Assembly (NCBI GenBank): GCA_965146665.1
Contig: CBCTHE010000004.1
Coordinates: forward strand, 124,001-188,000
Direction: 5' to 3'
Source of the DNA: Ructibacterium sp965146665
GTDB taxonomy: Bacteria > Bacillota > Clostridia > Monoglobales > Monoglobaceae
DNA: 64,000 bases
Numbering within the stretch: position 1 is the stretch's first letter; each line of letters begins with the position of its first letter. The translations under genes were made by a program, and so were the position numbers. Positions 42,406 through 50,739 of the stretch are shown here, piece after piece. The notes below the pieces were generated by a model. The model searched no databases and was not told where the DNA came from. It worked only from the letters and a program-made list of their open reading frames with translations.

Positions 42406-43398
42406 TCATACATACCGGTCAATATCAGAAAGGCCAATGCCCCGGTGCAGGGAGATATTGATGCCGTTGGCGATCACACTTGAAATATCGTCGATGATGG
42501 TATCCACTTCCTTTGGCGCCACAATGAAGTTTCCAAAGGCCGGCGCGATGGACTCCCGGATCAGCTCATATTTCTCCTCGCCCTCAATCTCCTTGAGCAC
42601 TTTATAGATCGGCCGCTCCTCGCCCGCCTGTTCACCGAGCCGGCGGAGCACCCAGTTGATGGAATCGCTTGCAATGGTGGCCGCATCCACCACAGTCGGC
42701 ACACCAATGGCAATCACCGGAACACCCAGCGTCTCCCGGTTCAGCGCCTGCCGCTTATTGCCCACCCCTTCGCCCGGGGTAATTCCGGTATCGGAAAACT
42801 GGATTGTCGTGTTGATCCGCTCTACCTTTCGGGAGCAGAGAGCGTCGATGGCAATCACCAGACTGGGCTTGACCCGCTGTACCAGACCCCTGACGATTTC
42901 TCCGGTCTCGATCCCCGTCAGCCCCAGCACGCCGGGAGAAATGGCGCAGACCGGCCGAATTCCCTCATCAATTTCCTCTGGCATATACTCCTTCAGATGC
43001 CGGGTTATCATCAGGGATTTGATCACCTTGGGCCCCAGGGCGTCGGCAGTAATATTCCAGTTTCCCAAACCCACAACCAGCACGGATTCGTCTTCTGACG
43101 GAAGCGCATCCTCCGCCAGCTCCTTGAGTTCTTTTGCGCAGGTCTGGCACATCTCCTCATAAATTTTCTGCTGTCCGTAAAAACGGCTGGGCATCTCCAC
43201 TGTGACATAGTTCCCCTGCTCTTTGCCCAGATTTTCCGCCCCTTCTGCCGACACCACCCGAACCCGGGTGATATGGATATAACCGCTGACATTCTCTGTG
43301 TCAACCTCAACGCCCGGAATGACATAATCCTCACCCTGGACCTCCGTGACCATCTCTCTGGCCTCAAGCGCAAGGTCACAGCGACTGTTTTTTGACAT
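42406..43398 (-). CDS. gpr: Germination protease GPR
   Basis: The protein has 330 aa. The start MSKNSRCDLALEAREM follows AAGGAGATGATGTC. The first ~16 residues look like the auto-removed propeptide of the family. The core includes VLVVGLGNWNITADALGPKV, AISPGVLGLTGIETGEIVRGLVQRVKPSLVIAIDALCSRK and TGITPGEGVGNKRQALN. GPR degrades small acid-soluble spore proteins on germination. It is divergent from rpsT, which keeps the rpsT-gpr neighbourhood of spore formers. Confidence 0.96.
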   Translation of the reverse strand: MSKNSRCDLALEAREMVTEVQGEDYVIPGVEVDTENVSGYIHITRVRVVSAEGAENLGKEQGNYVTVEMPSRFYGQQKIYEEMCQTCAKELKELAEDALPSEDESVLVVGLGNWNITADALGPKVIKSLMITRHLKEYMPEEIDEGIRPVCAISPGVLGLTGIETGEIVRGLVQRVKPSLVIAIDALCSRKVERINTTIQFSDTGITPGEGVGNKRQALNRETLGVPVIAIGVPTVVDAATIASDSINWVLRRLGEQAGEERPIYKVLKEIEGEEKYELIRESIAPAFGNFIVAPKEVDTIIDDISSVIANGINISLHRGIGLSDIDRYV

Positions 43399-43475
43399 GA
43401 CATCATCTCCTTTTGGATAGTTTCAGCAGGTTTGTGAAATTTTATGTGAAAATTTATTTTTTTTGAAAAAAAGAC

Positions 43476-43504
43476 TTGCATTTTAAAAGAAACAGTGGTA
43501 GAAT
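43476..43504 (+). promoter_or_regulatory. Sigma-A promoter of rpsT
   Basis: TTGCAT (43476-43481), 17 bp, TAGAAT (43499-43504) with a TGG just before the -10. The leader is about 107 nt to the ATG. Confidence 0.65.
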
Positions 43505-43618
43505 ATAGATTACTGATGTGAGAAAAGAGAGGCTGTTTTGCTCTGCTTTTCTGTTGTCTAACCAGGCTTCTTTCCGCGTTGGACAACTTGTCAAGATTGA
43601 TTGTTTGGAGGTGAAATC

Positions 43619-43879
43619 ATGCCTAATATTAAATCAGCAAAGAAGAGAGTTAAGGTAATCAAGAAAAAAACTCTTCAAAATCAGATGATTAAGTCTCAGC
43701 TCAAAACTGCAATTAAAAAGTTTGAGGCCTCTCTCAAGGAGGGTAAGGCAGCTGCCTCTGAAGCTTATAACTTTGTTGTGAAAAAGACAGATCAAGCTGT
43801 TGCCAAAGGTATTCTTCACAAGAATACTGCTGCCCGCAGAAAGAGCCAGTATGCTGCAAAACTGAATAAAATCGCGTAA
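43619..43879 (+). CDS. rpsT: 30S ribosomal protein S20
   Basis: The protein has 86 aa. ATG 43619 follows TGGAGGTGAAATC. It is highly basic: MPNIKSAKKRVKVIKKKTLQNQMIKSQLKTAIKKFEASL and KGILHKNTAARRKSQYAAKLNKIA. It binds 16S rRNA early in 30S assembly. Codon usage is AT-rich and biased, as expected for a highly expressed ribosomal gene. It is monocistronic, between its own promoter and terminator. Confidence 0.97.
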   Translation: MPNIKSAKKRVKVIKKKTLQNQMIKSQLKTAIKKFEASLKEGKAAASEAYNFVVKKTDQAVAKGILHKNTAARRKSQYAAKLNKIA

Positions 43880-43959
43880 TGTGTATTTTCTCAAGGTGAA
43901 AAATTCTACTACTCTTGGCCAGCGGCCATCCAATTCTTTAGAAAATATATGAACGTATG

Positions 43960-43986
43960 AAAGCACAGCTTTGGCTGTGCTTTTTT
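43960..43986 (+). terminator. Intrinsic terminator of rpsT
   Basis: AAGCACAGC-TTTG-GCTGTGCTT followed by TTTTTATA. Confidence 0.88.
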
Positions 43987-44023
43987 ATATTCTGATCCGC
44001 TTTTGTCTTCGGTGTCAAAACAT

Positions 44024-44052
44024 TTGCATTCTTGCTCTGTGTGTGCTATAAT
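44024..44052 (+). promoter_or_regulatory. Promoter of the diguanylate cyclase transcript
   Basis: TTGCAT (44024-44029), 17 bp, TATAAT (44047-44052). The start site would be near 44059, about 34 nt before a leader hairpin. Confidence 0.65.
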
Positions 44053-44092
44053 TGATCTAAACACTGAGCAATATTCTTGGACGCCTAATTTG

Positions 44093-44124
44093 GACGGCTG
44101 CTTAGGGCAGCCGTCCGTTTTTTG
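44093..44124 (+). terminator. Leader terminator/attenuator upstream of the diguanylate cyclase
   Basis: GGACGGCTGC-TTAGG-GCAGCCGTCC followed by GTTTTTTG. It lies between the promoter and the SD of the gene, so it must be read through. The loop TTAGG is complementary to CCTAA about 13 nt upstream of the stem. Confidence 0.7.
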
Positions 44125-44154
44125 TATCTGGCTCTACTACCTGGAGGGATTGAA

Positions 44155-46053
44155 ATGAAGAGAAATATTTTGCTCCAGACCAACCTGTTCGTCTGTATCG
44201 TGATTGTGCTTGGCTTTACCGTGACCTCTGTGATCAGCTATAAATCAAATAAGGGTATTTTCGAGCTGGATGTGGAACGGGTTTCCACTCTGACCGTAGA
44301 CGGGATCAACAATGAGATCAACGCCGTATTCACCCGGCCGGTCAACGTGTCAATCACCATGGCCAATGACAACCTTCTGAAAAATTTTCTTGCGGAGGAG
44401 GCTGAGAATCTGGACGATACAGAATATGTCCAGGACATGCGTGACTACCTCTTGGCCTATCAGGCAAAATACGCATACGACTCTGTCTTTCTGGTTTCCA
44501 CCCTCACCAACCGCTATTACCATTTCAATGGGATTGACCGGGTGCTGACGCCGGATAATCCCGAGAACGTCTGGTATTACAACTTTTTAGAGGATCCCAG
44601 AGAGTACGCTCTCAACATTGACAACGACGAGGCCTCCGGCGATGAGATCACTGTCTTTATCAACTGCAAGATCAAGGGGCACGACGGCGCCACGCTGGGA
44701 ATTGTCGGTGTCGGCTTCCGCATCAAGGAGCTTCAGGCCCTGTTGGCGGAATATGAAAACCAGTTTGACGTGCATGCCTATCTGGTGGATGAAACCGGGG
44801 AAATAGAGGTTTCCCCCAGCCAGACCGGCTATGAAACCCACGACCTTTTTGCGGACAGCGGCTACGGAAATTTGAAGGATCAGATTCTGGCAGACCGGGA
44901 GCAGGTTCAGAACTTCTGGTATGACAGCGGGCAGGGAAAGGGATATTTGAGCGCGCAGTTCATCCCCAACCTTGGCTGGCACCTGATTGTTGACAACGAT
45001 ACCACCGCCCTTGACAAAAAGCTGAGCCGGCAGTTCATGGGCGGCGTTCTGATCATCATCGCAATCATCTGCTTTGTGCTCATCGCCATCACAAAGGTCA
45101 TCCGCCGCTATAATGCCCAGATCGTTCAGCTCACAGTCGCCAAAGAACAGGAGCACAGGACCATCTTCCAAACGGCAACGGAAAAACTCTATGAAGATAT
45201 TTATGAATTTGACATTACACACAACTGTGCGGCCAGCGAGGCAACGGAGCACTATTTCGAAAGCCTCGGCGTTCCGGCAAATACTCCTTATGATGAAGGG
45301 CTCCGCTTCATCGCCCAGAAGCAGATCAAACAGGAATACCAGCAGGGATACATTGATACCTTCCGGCCGGAAAATGTTTTAAAAGCTTACCAAAGCGGCA
45401 AGGACAGCCTCCGCTATGACTTTTTGTTTACCAGAGACGGCGAAAACTACTACTGGATGCGCATTACCGCCCGTATTTTTTATTGGGATGAGGATAAGTC
45501 TATCCGTATGTTCACCTACCGCCAGAACATTGATGAGGAAAGAAAGGCGGAAAAACTGCTTTTGGAGCAGATGCAGCGGGATTCCATGAGCGGTCTCTAT
45601 AATAAGGCCGCGACCCAAAACCGGATTCGGAATCTGCTCGCGGATCATCCAGACTGCATGTATGCGTTCTACATTGTGGATATTGATGATTTCAAAAAAA
45701 TCAACGACCAATACGGGCATGCCGCCGGCGACCTGGTCATCTCCGATTTTGCCAGAGTTTTGAAGAATCAGTTTGGCCCGGATGAACTGGCAGGCAGAAT
45801 CGGCGGTGACGAATTCGTGGTCTTTCTCCCGATTCCGAATCCGGCCTGGGCCCGTCAAAAGGCCGAAGCGCTGGTGGCCGCACTGCACTACACGTTCCAG
45901 GACGGGACCAGCTCCTGTCCCATCTCCGCCAGCATTGGGGTGGCATTGGCCCCGGAATCCGGAACAGATTTTGAAACTCTGTACAAAAAGGCTGATGCCG
46001 CGCTCTATCAAACCAAGCGGACCGGAAAGGACGGCTATACCATAGCGATTTAG
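44155..46053 (+). CDS. Membrane sensor diguanylate cyclase (dCache-GGDEF)
   Basis: The protein has 632 aa. ATG 44155 follows GGAGGG. A membrane helix (about 4-24), a large extracellular dCache-like sensor (about 30-285) and a second helix (about 295-318) precede a PAS-like segment (about 330-465) and the GGDEF domain (about 470-630). The active site GRIGGDEFVVF is intact, as are VDIDDFKKINDQYGH and SIGVA. The residues before it (FGPDELAGR) lack the RxxD inhibitory site, so product feedback through that site is not expected. It makes c-di-GMP in response to an extracellular ligand. Confidence 0.92.
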   Translation: MKRNILLQTNLFVCIVIVLGFTVTSVISYKSNKGIFELDVERVSTLTVDGINNEINAVFTRPVNVSITMANDNLLKNFLAEEAENLDDTEYVQDMRDYLLAYQAKYAYDSVFLVSTLTNRYYHFNGIDRVLTPDNPENVWYYNFLEDPREYALNIDNDEASGDEITVFINCKIKGHDGATLGIVGVGFRIKELQALLAEYENQFDVHAYLVDETGEIEVSPSQTGYETHDLFADSGYGNLKDQILADREQVQNFWYDSGQGKGYLSAQFIPNLGWHLIVDNDTTALDKKLSRQFMGGVLIIIAIICFVLIAITKVIRRYNAQIVQLTVAKEQEHRTIFQTATEKLYEDIYEFDITHNCAASEATEHYFESLGVPANTPYDEGLRFIAQKQIKQEYQQGYIDTFRPENVLKAYQSGKDSLRYDFLFTRDGENYYWMRITARIFYWDEDKSIRMFTYRQNIDEERKAEKLLLEQMQRDSMSGLYNKAATQNRIRNLLADHPDCMYAFYIVDIDDFKKINDQYGHAAGDLVISDFARVLKNQFGPDELAGRIGGDEFVVFLPIPNPAWARQKAEALVAALHYTFQDGTSSCPISASIGVALAPESGTDFETLYKKADAALYQTKRTGKDGYTIAI

Positions 46054-46113
46054 TCTTGCCTTGCATCCCCGTATCAGCCCCGGGGCCCACACGAATGGGA
46101 CGCATAAAACAGC

Positions 46114-46156
46114 AAAATATCCTGCCCGATGGAAAAATCGGGCAGGATATTTTTAT
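46114..46156. terminator. Bidirectional terminator
   Basis: AAAATATCCTGCCCGAT (46114-46130) pairs with ATCGGGCAGGATATTTT (46137-46153) around a GGAAAA loop. It serves the convergent diguanylate cyclase and XRE genes. Confidence 0.85.
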
Positions 46157-46199
46157 TAAACGGGGTCATAGGTCATACGGCACACAAAAAATCCACCGG

Positions 46200-46655
46200 T
46201 TATATCGTTTTTCGCTCTTTCCAAACACAGTACAGAATATCTTTCAAAACCAGCATTGCATCCTGTTCGCTAAATTGATATGCCTGTATCATTTCGTCCA
46301 GCATCTCGCTCAGCCTGCGCGCATAGTGCGGAAGATTCACCTCATTTTGGTATTGCAGCAGAATCGGGTATTTCTTCCCCCATACATTTGTCCAGTTCAT
46401 TTTCTGTTCTGCTTTTTCGCTTGTTCGTTCGATGGTCTCCTGAATTTCCTGTATGTCAATGTCAAAATCAATCAGCTCATCCAATGAAATATTGTATAAC
46501 ACCGCCATTTTTTTCGACTGCCGAATATCCGGAAGCGTTTCATCCGTCTCCCATTTTGAAACGGTCTGTCTGCTGACACCTAATTTTTCTGCCACTGCCT
46601 CCTGCGAAAGCCCGCACTTTTTTCTGGCCTGAAACAAACAACTTCCTAAATTCAT
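46200..46655 (-). CDS. XRE-family helix-turn-helix regulator
   Basis: The protein has 151 aa. The N-terminal HTH reads LFQARKKCGLSQEAVAEKLGVSRQTVSKWETDETLPDI (residues 7-45). The C-terminal ~90 residues are a helical region with no recognised ligand domain. ATG 46655 has AGGGAGG upstream. Two CTATCA-type dyads flank its own promoter, suggesting autorepression. It is a single gene, AT-richer than its neighbours; its targets are unknown. Confidence 0.9.
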   Translation of the reverse strand: MNLGSCLFQARKKCGLSQEAVAEKLGVSRQTVSKWETDETLPDIRQSKKMAVLYNISLDELIDFDIDIQEIQETIERTSEKAEQKMNWTNVWGKKYPILLQYQNEVNLPHYARRLSEMLDEMIQAYQFSEQDAMLVLKDILYCVWKERKTI

Positions 46656-46667
46656 TGATTTTCCTCC

Positions 46668-46724
46668 CTATCAGTTGATAGCCTTATTATACAATTTGAT
46701 CAAAATAAATTCTATCAATTATAG
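46668..46724 (-). promoter_or_regulatory. XRE gene promoter flanked by two dyad operators
   Basis: CTATCAGTTGATAG (46668-46681; 6-bp arms) lies downstream of the -10 TATAAT (46686-46691, minus strand). CTATCAATTATAG (46712-46724) covers the -35 position. The shared CTATCA half-site on both sides of the promoter fits autoregulation. Confidence 0.55.
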
Positions 46725-46811
46725 TATTCAAATCTGCGCGTTTCTTTTACATACATGGGACTGAGATCACAAGGGAAGAATCCTCGCACCTCGCTCTGCT
46801 GTATACAGGAA

Positions 46812-46839
46812 TTGGCGGCAGGTGTTTGCCTGCCGCCAA
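46812..46839 (-). terminator. Hairpin after phoR
   Basis: TTGGCGGCAGG/CCTGCCGCCAA 11-bp stem, 16 nt past the phoR stop. The following tract is only weakly T-rich (TTCCTG), so it may be an mRNA 3' stabilising hairpin or a weak terminator. Confidence 0.55.
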
Positions 46840-46854
46840 ATGTGTTCCGGCCTT

Positions 46855-48528
46855 TCAATGCCTTTCGTTCCCGCGCTTCCATGTCAGCGTAAAAACAGAA
46901 CCTTCTCCCACCGTGCTGTCACATTGAATCTCAGCGCCCAGGTAGGCGGCGCCGTGCTTGACAATAGACAGCCCAAGCCCGGTGCCTCCGATTTCCTTGG
47001 AATGGCTTTTGTCCGCCCGATAAAACCGTTCAAATACCCGTTCCAGATCCGCCGCGGGGATTCCAATTCCTGTATCCGCCACACAAAGGGCAATTTTCTC
47101 CCGGTCCTGCTCCACCGTAACCGTCACACTGCCCCCGGGACGGTTATACTTTACCGCATTGTCGCAGAGGTTATAGATGATCTCGTCCAAGATGACCGGC
47201 ACGCTGGAAAGCACCGCATGTACGCCATCCAGCTGCAGCTGGATGGCGCGTTTGTCCGCGCTGGGCCGCAGCCGCTCCAGAATCTCACCGCTCATAGTAT
47301 ACAAATCCGCGTCCTGCAGTTCATAGGGCTGGGTTCCTTCGTCCAGCTGTGAGATCTTGATGATGTCCTCCACCAGAACGATCAGCCGCTGGGCCTCCTC
47401 GAATATCTTGCCCGAGAATTTCTGGACATCCTCTTTTCTGACCATCCCATCCTTGATAATCTCCGCAAATCCGGAAATTGAGGTCAGAGGGGTTTTGAGC
47501 TCATGGGAGACATTGGCGGTAAACTCCCGGCGCAGGTACTCCCGCTCCATCGTCTCAGTCACATCCACCAGAAGCAGTACGGCGCCTTCGGTCTCCCCGT
47601 GCCGGGTGACAGGATTTGCACTCACCTGACAGTACCGGTCCTGTATGCGCAAGGTCTCCGCCGTATGCCTTCCCTCCAGCGCTCCGGTCACAATCTGCTG
47701 GAACTGCTCGCTCCGGTTCAGCACCAGAACGCTTTTACTCTCCCGTATTCCCGCCGCGTCCAAAAGCCGCAGGGCGCTGGAATTCCAGGATAACAGCAGG
47801 GTGTTTTTGTCAATGACCAAAAGTCCCTCCTGCATATTTTCCGTGATGAGCGCAAATTCCTCCCGCTGCCGCTTGGCAGCTGACAGCTGGTGCTCAATAG
47901 TGCGCTTCTGATGTCCGATTTTGGACAGAAGCGGCGCAAGCTCATCATAAGCCTCCTCATCCTCCAGCGGTTCATCCAGATCCAGCCCGTTGATCGGCGC
48001 CACGATTTTTTTAGAGGCTCTGGAGGCAAAAACCGCCGACAGGATAATCAACAGCACAAAGATGACCAAAATAGGATGAATCATACTTCCGGCCAGCGTA
48101 AACATGGTATACTGGATGCTGGACACCCGGAGAACCTGACCGCTCGACAGGAGCTTTGCGTAATAGACCGTCCGTTCGGAGAGGGTTTTGGAATAGCGCA
48201 CCGACGCCCCGGCTCCGCTGGCAAACGCCTCCCGGATTTCCTCCCGTCCGCTGTGGTTATCCATCTCCGAGATATTGGTCTGGCTGTCAAACAGCACCGT
48301 GCCGTCCTGTCCAATTAGGGTGATCCGTTCCTTTGGCCGCTCCATCTCCTGCAGGGCTGAAACACCCAGTCTCTCAACAGCTGCCGAGAGGTAATCCGCC
48401 TCGTTCTGCAGTTCTTTCTGGAGCTGTCCGTCGAAATACTGGTACAGAATCCCCATGATCAGAGCAAGTCCGGCCAGCAGAACAATGGCGGAAACAAAAA
48501 AGATTGATCGGAATATTCGTTTGGTCAT
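46855..48528 (-). CDS. phoR: Phosphate-sensing histidine kinase PhoR
   Basis: The protein has 557 aa. ATG 48528 follows GGAGGT, which overlaps the phoB stop. Two membrane helices (about 8-28 and 140-162) flank an extracytoplasmic domain. A PAS domain (about 210-320) precedes the HisKA motif FTANVSHELKTPLTSISGFAE (phospho-His near 335) and HATPase motifs NLCDNAVKYN, DTGIGIP and GGTGLGLSIVKH. PhoR phosphorylates PhoB at low phosphate. It ends the seven-gene pst-pho cluster. Confidence 0.93.
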   Translation of the reverse strand: MTKRIFRSIFFVSAIVLLAGLALIMGILYQYFDGQLQKELQNEADYLSAAVERLGVSALQEMERPKERITLIGQDGTVLFDSQTNISEMDNHSGREEIREAFASGAGASVRYSKTLSERTVYYAKLLSSGQVLRVSSIQYTMFTLAGSMIHPILVIFVLLIILSAVFASRASKKIVAPINGLDLDEPLEDEEAYDELAPLLSKIGHQKRTIEHQLSAAKRQREEFALITENMQEGLLVIDKNTLLLSWNSSALRLLDAAGIRESKSVLVLNRSEQFQQIVTGALEGRHTAETLRIQDRYCQVSANPVTRHGETEGAVLLLVDVTETMEREYLRREFTANVSHELKTPLTSISGFAEIIKDGMVRKEDVQKFSGKIFEEAQRLIVLVEDIIKISQLDEGTQPYELQDADLYTMSGEILERLRPSADKRAIQLQLDGVHAVLSSVPVILDEIIYNLCDNAVKYNRPGGSVTVTVEQDREKIALCVADTGIGIPAADLERVFERFYRADKSHSKEIGGTGLGLSIVKHGAAYLGAEIQCDSTVGEGSVFTLTWKRGNERH

Positions 48529-48532
48529 GTTG

Positions 48533-49201
48533 TTACCTCCGCATTTTATAGCCAATGCCGCGCACGGTTTCGATATATTCACCGGCCGGACCGAGTTTTT
48601 GCCGCAGAGTCCGGATGTGGACATCCACGGTCCGGCTCTCACCGTCAAAGGCATAACCCCAAATCTGATCCAGCAGCTGTGACCGGGTCATCACCACGCC
48701 CTGATTCGCCAGAAGCAGACAGAGAATTTCAAATTCCTTCAGCGTCAGGGTCACAGGCTTCCCCTCCACCTCCACCACATGCCGGGAGGGGCAGACATAG
48801 AGCGCCCCTGCCTGATATTCCGTATATCCTCTCTGTTTCTCTGTCCGCCGGAGCACAGCCCGTACACGGGACAACAGCTCCATCATCCGGAAGGGCTTGG
48901 GGATATAGTCATCCGCTCCGCTGTCCAGCCCCAACACCGTGTCATATTCGCTGTTTTTGGCCGTCAGCATGATTACGGGCAAGGTTTCGGTTTCCGGTGC
49001 GCGCCGAAGCTTTTTTAAAATGGACATGCCATCCTCCTCAGGGAGCATCACATCCAGCAATAGAAGGGACGGCGTCTGACGCTTCATTCCCTTCCAAAAA
49101 TCAGAGGGACAGGAAAACCCCTCTGCCTCCATGCCCTGACTGCTGAGCGTATAGATTACCAGCTCTCTGATGCTGTCGTCATCCTCTAATAGATAAATCA
49201 T
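48533..49201 (-). CDS. phoB: Phosphate regulon response regulator PhoB/PhoP
   Basis: The protein has 222 aa. The receiver domain has the acidic pocket EDD and phospho-Asp in LLLDVMLPEEDG (about 52), Thr in MLTAKN and Lys in YIPKPF. The OmpR-type winged helix contains LTLKEFEILCLLLANQGVVMTRSQLLDQIWG and ESRTVDVHIRTLRQKLG. ATG 49201 follows GGAGGACGGAAG. It should bind the Pho-box-like repeats before pstS and activate the operon. Confidence 0.93.
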   Translation of the reverse strand: MIYLLEDDDSIRELVIYTLSSQGMEAEGFSCPSDFWKGMKRQTPSLLLLDVMLPEEDGMSILKKLRRAPETETLPVIMLTAKNSEYDTVLGLDSGADDYIPKPFRMMELLSRVRAVLRRTEKQRGYTEYQAGALYVCPSRHVVEVEGKPVTLTLKEFEILCLLLANQGVVMTRSQLLDQIWGYAFDGESRTVDVHIRTLRQKLGPAGEYIETVRGIGYKMRR

Positions 49202-49274
49202 CTTCCGTCCTCCGTTTCACACCATTCCATTCCTGTTCTTTTTCCGGCACTGCGGCGCCCTTTCTCCCAGTATA

Positions 49275-49934
49275 TCACATTGGTTCAAAATTTGCATCAT
49301 TTTTATGCACACCGGTCACAGAGTATTCTACCCACTCCGCCACATTGACCGCATGGTCGCCGATCCGCTCAAAATATTTTGCCGCCATCAGCAGGTCTAC
49401 GGCGGCTCTGGCGTCAAGGCCATTTTGACGGATCAGCTCCATGAGCTCCTCCTTGATCTGCTCAAAGAGCGCATCGACCACATCATCCTCTGCCATAACC
49501 TCCTTTGCCATGGCGACATCGCTTTTTACAAATGCGTCAATGCTTTTTGTCACCATGTTCACCGTGGCCCTGGCCATATCGCCGATGTGCACCTTTCCGG
49601 GCGCGTTGCAGTCTGTGAGATATGGGGCCAGTTCCGCAATGTCAGCGGCCTGATCGCCGATCCGTTCCATGTCGGAAATCATCTTCAGGGCCGCGGAGAT
49701 CACCCGGAGATCCCGCGCCACCGGCTGCTGCTGAAGCAGGAGCCTCATACAGAGGTTTTCAATATCCCTCTCCTTCTGATCAATCTCCTCCTCTGCCGCG
49801 GAAATCTCCGCACAGAGATTCTCCTTTTTCAGCAGCATGCTGGCACAGAGGGAGATGACCTGCTCGCAAAGACTGCCCATCCGGATCAGTTCAATATGCA
49901 GTGTCTGCAGCTGTTTATCAAATTGACTTCGCAT
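49275..49934 (-). CDS. phoU: Phosphate transport regulator PhoU
   Basis: The protein has 219 aa, built of two three-helix PhoU repeats: MRSQFDKQLQTLHIELIRMGSLCEQVI and DARAAVDLLMAAKYFERIGDHAVNVAEWV. The (E/D)xxxD metal-binding signatures (DMERIGDQAADIAE, YFERIGDHAVNVAE) are intact. PhoU links PstB transport state to PhoR. Its ATG overlaps the pstB stop by one base. Confidence 0.95.
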   Translation of the reverse strand: MRSQFDKQLQTLHIELIRMGSLCEQVISLCASMLLKKENLCAEISAAEEEIDQKERDIENLCMRLLLQQQPVARDLRVISAALKMISDMERIGDQAADIAELAPYLTDCNAPGKVHIGDMARATVNMVTKSIDAFVKSDVAMAKEVMAEDDVVDALFEQIKEELMELIRQNGLDARAAVDLLMAAKYFERIGDHAVNVAEWVEYSVTGVHKNDANFEPM

Positions 49935-50692
49935 CAGCCAAACCTCCCTGTAATATAATCTTCTGTCCGTTTGTCCCGGGGCATGGAGAACATCTGCTCC
50001 GTGCCGCCGTCCTCAATGACCTCGCCCAGCAGGAAAAACGCGGTCCTGTCTGAAATACGCGCAGCCTGCTGCATATTATGGGTCACAATGATGATGGTAT
50101 ACGCCTGTTTCAGTTCTGTGGCCAGCTCTTCAATTTTGAGGGTTGAAACCGGATCCAGCGCGCTGGTGGGCTCATCCATCAACAGGACTTCCGGCTGGAC
50201 CGCCAGGGCTCTGGCAATGCACAGACGCTGCTGCTGACCGCCGGACAGGCCCAGGGCGCTCTTTTTCAGCCGGTCCTTAACCTCGTCCCAAATGGCCGCC
50301 TGCTTCAGAGATGTCTCCACGATCTCATCCAGTCTGAGTTTGGACCGGATCCCCTCCAGCCGGGGCCCATAGGCCACATTGTCATAAATACTCATGGGAA
50401 AAGGATTCGGCTGCTGAAACACCATACCGACCTTTTTCCGCAGAAGGGTCGCGTCAACGCCGGGCGCATAGATATTCTCACCGTCCAGCGTGATCTCACC
50501 CGTAATTTTGATCCCCGGCACAAAATCATTCATTCTGTTTAAGGTTTTTAAATAGGTGGATTTTCCGCAGCCGGACGGTCCGATGAGCGCTGTGACCGCG
50601 TTCTGCATAATATCCATATTGACCCCTTTCAGGGCATGATTTTCACCGTAGTATAAATCAAGGTTTTTGGTTTTGATCTTTATATCACTCAT
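49934..50692 (-). CDS. pstB: Phosphate ABC transporter ATPase PstB
   Basis: The protein has 252 aa. ATG 50692 follows AAAGGA. Walker A is GPSGCGKST, the ABC signature is LSGGQQQRLCIARAL, Walker B is VLLMDEPTSALDP and the switch His is in IIVTHNMQQ. RKKVGMVFQQPNPFPMSIYDNVAYGPRLEGI is diagnostic for PstB. It powers high-affinity phosphate uptake with PstA and PstC. Confidence 0.97.
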   Translation of the reverse strand: MSDIKIKTKNLDLYYGENHALKGVNMDIMQNAVTALIGPSGCGKSTYLKTLNRMNDFVPGIKITGEITLDGENIYAPGVDATLLRKKVGMVFQQPNPFPMSIYDNVAYGPRLEGIRSKLRLDEIVETSLKQAAIWDEVKDRLKKSALGLSGGQQQRLCIARALAVQPEVLLMDEPTSALDPVSTLKIEELATELKQAYTIIIVTHNMQQAARISDRTAFFLLGEVIEDGGTEQMFSMPRDKRTEDYITGRFG

Positions 50693-50739
50693 ATTGCCTA
50701 ATCCTTTCATATCAGAATACGCCTTTTCCTGACCAATGC

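Noticed and set aside
44059..44124. c-di-GMP (GEMM) riboswitch before the diguanylate cyclase
   Set aside because: The leader is too short and lacks the GEMM conserved bases (such as the CGCAAAGCC segment and tetraloop receptor), so it is reported only as an unclassified attenuator.
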